From positions 1,956,501 through 2,020,500 of the forward strand of contig NZ_CANNDS010000001.1 in NCBI RefSeq assembly GCF_947503415.1: 64,000 nt of DNA. Reading direction: 5' to 3'. The translations under genes and the position numbers were made by a program. Below are positions 61,546 through 64,000 of the stretch, one piece after another. The stretch is from an uncultured Tateyamaria sp. Its GTDB lineage: Bacteria > Pseudomonadota > Alphaproteobacteria > Rhodobacterales > Rhodobacteraceae. The notes under the pieces were generated by a model that saw only the letters and a program-made list of their open reading frames with translations, ran no database searches and was not told the DNA's origin. How positions within the stretch are numbered: position 1 is the first letter of the stretch; every line of letters begins with the position of its first letter.

Positions 61546-62190
61546 ATGCTGACCGCCAAAGCCGCCGCCGTGCGCGCCCGCGAAATCTGTGACCTTGCGC
61601 CGATTGTTCCTGTCCTTGTGGTGGATGACGTTGCACACGCGCAGCCTTTGGCTGAAGCGCTGGTGGCGGGCGGGCTACCAGCCCTTGAGGTGACACTGCG
61701 CACGCCTGCCGCATTGGACGTGATCGCAGCCATGGCGAAGGTACCGGGCGGTGTTGTCGGGGCAGGCACGCTTGTGACGCCCGATGACGTGAAAGCCGCC
61801 AAAGAGGCGGGCGCACAATTCGGCGTATCGCCCGGATCCACAGAAGCGCTCATTGCTGCGTGCGAGGCTGAAGGGTTGCCACTGCTGCCGGGTGCCGCCA
61901 CCGCGTCCGAGGCGATGGGGCTGTTTGAACGTGGCTATGACATGCTGAAATTCTTTCCGGCTGAGGCGTCGGGCGGGGCACCGGCCCTCAAGGCAATCGG
62001 CGCGCCGCTGCCGCAAATCTCTTTCTGCCCGACGGGTGGGGTGAGCATGGCCAATGCCGACAGCTACCTCAGCCTGCCGAATGTCGTCTGTGCGGGTGGC
62101 AGCTGGGTGGCCCCCAAGGACAAGGTGTTGGCTGGAGACTGGGCCGGGATCGAAGCACTGGCGCGGGAGGCGGCTGGCTTGGCGCGATAG
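61546..62190 (+). CDS. eda: 2-dehydro-3-deoxy-phosphogluconate aldolase
   Basis: This 214-residue class I aldolase cleaves KDPG to pyruvate and glyceraldehyde 3-phosphate. It has IVPVLVVDDVAHAQPLAEAL (about 20-39), VGAGTLVTPDDV (about 68-79) and the Schiff-base lysine in MLKFFPAE (about 131-138). It starts at the base after the edd stop. A hairpin follows the stop codon at 62205-62225. Confidence 0.95.
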   Translation: MLTAKAAAVRAREICDLAPIVPVLVVDDVAHAQPLAEALVAGGLPALEVTLRTPAALDVIAAMAKVPGGVVGAGTLVTPDDVKAAKEAGAQFGVSPGSTEALIAACEAEGLPLLPGAATASEAMGLFERGYDMLKFFPAEASGGAPALKAIGAPLPQISFCPTGGVSMANADSYLSLPNVVCAGGSWVAPKDKVLAGDWAGIEALAREAAGLAR

Positions 62191-62204
62191 GCGTTGCGGC
62201 GTTG

Positions 62205-62225
62205 AGAAAATTCGGCGAATTTTCT
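62205..62225. terminator. Inverted repeat after eda
   Basis: AGAAAATTC-GGC-GAATTTTCT is a perfect 9-bp inverted repeat 14 bases after the eda stop codon. With T residues in the second arm it may end the edd-eda transcript. Confidence 0.55.
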
Positions 62226-62236
62226 TGGTCGCTCAA

Positions 62237-62267
62237 TAAAAAAGGCCACCCGCACTGGGTGGCCTTT
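62237..62267 (-). terminator. Terminator of the rplS-rpmE transcript
   Basis: AAAGGCCACCC (62241-62251) and GGGTGGCCTTT (62257-62267) form an 11-bp stem with a 5-base loop. On the minus strand the stem is followed by a T-run. It lies 23 bases after rpmE. Confidence 0.88.
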
Positions 62268-62289
62268 GTCGTTTCTCTGGCAGATCGGT

Positions 62290-62511
62290 TTAGAAACCCA
62301 GACCTGCGTACTTGTTCTTGAACTTCGACACACGGCCGCCAGTGTCCATCAGGCGCGACGAACCACCCGTCCACGCAGGATGTACGGAGGGGTCGATGTC
62401 CAGCGACAGCTGGTCGCCTTCCTTGCCCCATGTCGATTTCATTTGAACCACTGTGCCGTCCGTCATCTTGACGTCGATGATGTGGTAGTCGGGATGCGTA
62501 TCGGCCTTCAT
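62290..62511 (-). CDS. rpmE: 50S ribosomal protein L31
   Basis: This 73-residue protein starts [20 protein letters not shown] and ends with [18 protein letters not shown], the L31 ends. It contains no cysteine, so it is the zinc-independent (C-minus) form. The ATG overlaps the rplS stop (ATGA), so the two ribosomal proteins are translated together. A strong terminator follows. Confidence 0.95.
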   Translation of the reverse strand: MKADTHPDYHIIDVKMTDGTVVQMKSTWGKEGDQLSLDIDPSVHPAWTGGSSRLMDTGGRVSKFKNKYAGLGF

Positions 62512-62894
62512 GCCTTGGCTCCTTCGGACTTGGGTTTGTAGTTGGTGACTTCCGCGATCCGGGCCGATTTGCCGCGGCGGGTGCGGAGGTAGTACAGTTT
62601 GGCGCGACGCACACGACCGCGGCGGACCACGGTGATGCTGTCGATGTTGGTCGAATAGAGGGGGAACACCCGCTCTACGCCTTCGCCAAAGGAAATCTTT
62701 CGAACGGTGAACGATCCGGCAATGCCGTGGCCGTTGTTGCGGGCGATGCAGACGCCTTCGTAGTTCTGGACACGGGTGCGCGTGCCTTCGGTCACCTTGT
62801 AGCCGACGCGGATGGTGTCACCGGCTTTGAAGTCGGGGATGTCTTTCCCCAGGGCGGCAATTTGCTCCGCCTCGATTTGTGCGATCAGGTCCAT
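62508..62894 (-). CDS. rplS: 50S ribosomal protein L19
   Basis: This 128-residue protein has the L19 core: [20 protein letters not shown] (about 19-38), [14 protein letters not shown] [13 protein letters not shown], and [20 protein letters not shown] (about 60-79). It has a slightly extended C terminus (usual length about 115). ATG 62894 follows GAGGAG at a good distance, which rules out the longer frame. Confidence 0.95.
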   Translation of the reverse strand: MDLIAQIEAEQIAALGKDIPDFKAGDTIRVGYKVTEGTRTRVQNYEGVCIARNNGHGIAGSFTVRKISFGEGVERVFPLYSTNIDSITVVRRGRVRRAKLYYLRTRRGKSARIAEVTNYKPKSEGAKA

Positions 62895-63130
62895 TGACCA
62901 TCTCCTCATGATGCTCGTGGTTTTTCCACGAAGGTTTGTCGCGCCTCAGAGCTCTGTATCTTCACCGGGTCCACCGCAGTGCCCGCCAGAGGTCAGGTCA
63001 TCATTTCTGTATGGATCTGGTGCGAGAGGTTCGTGCCGAAGAAGACACCACGCGCCAAATCGTCCGAATCCAGTAACCGGGTCCGAACAAGCGCCGTATA
63101 GGCGCAGGCTGGAAACGGGTCAAGGGGGCG
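62895..63130. other. Noncoding gap upstream of rplS
   Basis: Between the rplS start and the RTX gene 3' end I see no reading frame with a recognisable product and no RNA fold that I can name. It must hold the rplS promoter. A short GCGCCGTATAGGCGC inverted stretch at about 63091-63105 could end the RTX transcript or be part of that promoter region. Confidence 0.4.
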
Positions 63131-64000
63131 TCAGGCGGTCAGCGCGTCGTACTCGGCCTGATTTAGAAGGACGATGTCATTCACGGAAAACGACGTGTTG
63201 TCGATCTGGTGGTAATGCGCTCGGGGGATGTCATCGAAGTAAAGGTTGTCGGCTTCCCGTGCGCGCAATTCCTGCCAATCGTCATTGTCATACAGGTCTA
63301 TCCTGTTTGAGGGGAATTCCTCCGCAATCGCGCGATACGGCTGTTCAATTGTCACGCGCGCGACCACTTCATCGTCCACACGAACTTCGAATTGATATGC
63401 GGATGCCCATCCTGGATAGTAATTGTTCGCTTCTGCCGTGAGCGTGACCGTCGGTGTGCCTTCGCCCGTGTGCAAGATCGCCAGCGTGTCGGTATCCAAG
63501 TCGAAATCATGGATGGTGGCAGCGCTGTCTGACCATTGGTCTTCCTCTGCTGAGACAAGATCCTCGTTGTGCGACGAATGCGCGACGACGAACAGTTCCG
63601 AACCGTCTTCGTCATAGCCCTGGTCGTTGTCGGACAGCACGATTGTGTCGTTGCCAATCCCGCCATGCAGAATGTCCCGTGATGCGCCCTGGATGCCGTC
63701 CACTGGTCTGCCGATCTCCGCAGCAACCAAGACGTCATCACCCGCGCCGCCAAGAACGGTGTCCTCCCCCTCTCCGCCTATAACGGTGTCGTTGCCGTCG
63801 TCACCGAAGGTGGAATCGTCGCCATCCCCGCCTGAGACCCCATCATCTCCGGTCCCACCGCTGATGGTGTCGTCTCCTGCACCACCGCGGGCCAAATCGT
63901 CACCGCTGCCGCCGATGACGTTGTCGTTGCCGTCATTGCCCTTGAGAGTGTCGTTGCCGTCGCCACCGTCGACCGTGTCATCGCCGGCCTCTGCCTTGAG
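63131..64000 (-). CDS. RTX calcium-binding repeat protein, C-terminal part
   Basis: The frame is open to the right edge, so the N terminus is missing. The first 110 residues seen are glycine/aspartate nonapeptide repeats (GGxGxDxxx, such as GGAGDDTIS and GGEGEDTVL), which bind calcium as a beta-roll. A C-terminal region of about 180 residues follows, ending with a short aliphatic tail, a typical type I secretion signal position. It is probably a secreted adhesin or enzyme. Which type cannot be told without the N terminus. Confidence 0.85.
   Translation of the reverse strand, partial: LKAEAGDDTVDGGDGNDTLKGNDGNDNVIGGSGDDLARGGAGDDTISGGTGDDGVSGGDGDDSTFGDDGNDTVIGGEGEDTVLGGAGDDVLVAAEIGRPVDGIQGASRDILHGGIGNDTIVLSDNDQGYDEDGSELFVVAHSSHNEDLVSAEEDQWSDSAATIHDFDLDTDTLAILHTGEGTPTVTLTAEANNYYPGWASAYQFEVRVDDEVVARVTIEQPYRAIAEEFPSNRIDLYDNDDWQELRAREADNLYFDDIPRAHYHQIDNTSFSVNDIVLLNQAEYDALTA

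Noticed and set aside
1-64000. CRISPR arrays, insertion sequences or prophage genes
   Set aside because: No regularly spaced repeats, transposase, integrase or phage structural gene was recognised on either strand; the only mobile-element hint is the tRNA 3' repeat.

Overview
The window looks like a chromosomal stretch of an alphaproteobacterium of the Rhodobacteraceae (Roseobacter group). The evidence is a membrane-anchored cytochrome c of the CycM type, MipZ, a DUF6552 protein, many TRAP/ABC substrate-binding proteins, a ParA-like division regulator, Entner-Doudoroff genes, a non-pyrrolysine MttB homologue, GC-rich coding sequence and very frequent 4-nt start/stop overlaps. A PpsR/CrtJ-type palindrome between hemC and hemE hints that the lineage has, or had, aerobic anoxygenic photosynthesis. 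This taxonomic call rests on protein recognition only.

Layout: 0-8.3 kb holds housekeeping genes: the dnaX 5' end, DUF202, a YpfJ-type metallopeptidase, a TetR/hydrolase pair with two operators, the SRP RNA, a CpdB-type nucleotidase, nudC, an SRPBCC protein, pheA and cycM. 8.4-14.2 kb is a yejABEF peptide importer, followed by a membrane-domain-only ABC protein and two tiny overlapping genes. 15.7-27.1 kb carries LysR, MtfA, a D,D-carboxypeptidase with SPOR domain, a HAD hydrolase, clpS, an RsmC-like methyltransferase, an SDR, hemF, an AidB-like dehydrogenase, hemC, hemE and a tRNA(CAT) with a broken copy of its 3' end downstream. 27.5-35.2 kb looks like methylated-amine metabolism: an ACT-domain protein, an MttB-family protein, a dimethylglycine-dehydrogenase-like flavoprotein and a TRAP transporter.

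35.4-47.4 kb is the main catabolic island, all on the + strand. A tightly overlapping, MarR-controlled crotonase/ligase/amidohydrolase module fits hydroxycinnamate side-chain shortening. It runs into an aerobic benzoyl-CoA (box) cluster: benzoate-CoA ligase, hydrolase, boxC, boxB, a 57-residue cysteine-rich protein, a flavodoxin, a 4-hydroxybenzoyl-CoA-type thioesterase, boxR and an orphan C-terminal domain of 3-hydroxyacyl-CoA dehydrogenase. The usual reductase boxA is not in the window; the flavodoxin and cysteine-rich protein sit where an electron-transfer partner of BoxB is expected.

47.4-54 kb is a minus-strand operon of unknown substrate: class I amidotransferase, cytosine-deaminase-like hydrolase, FAD-linked oxidase, TauD-like dioxygenase and an oligopeptide-type binding protein without permeases. 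RidA is divergent from it. 54.4-58.4 kb is homogentisate degradation (hmgA, fahA), with three tiny single-helix membrane protein genes chained between the two enzymes and a divergent MarR gene over a palindrome. 58.4-64 kb returns to core functions: mipZ, edd-eda, rpmE, rplS and the C-terminal part of an RTX protein.

Most likely to be new biology: the boxA-less box operon with flavodoxin and Cys-rich protein, the three-microprotein cassette inside hmgA-fahA, and the unassigned TauD/amidohydrolase operon.
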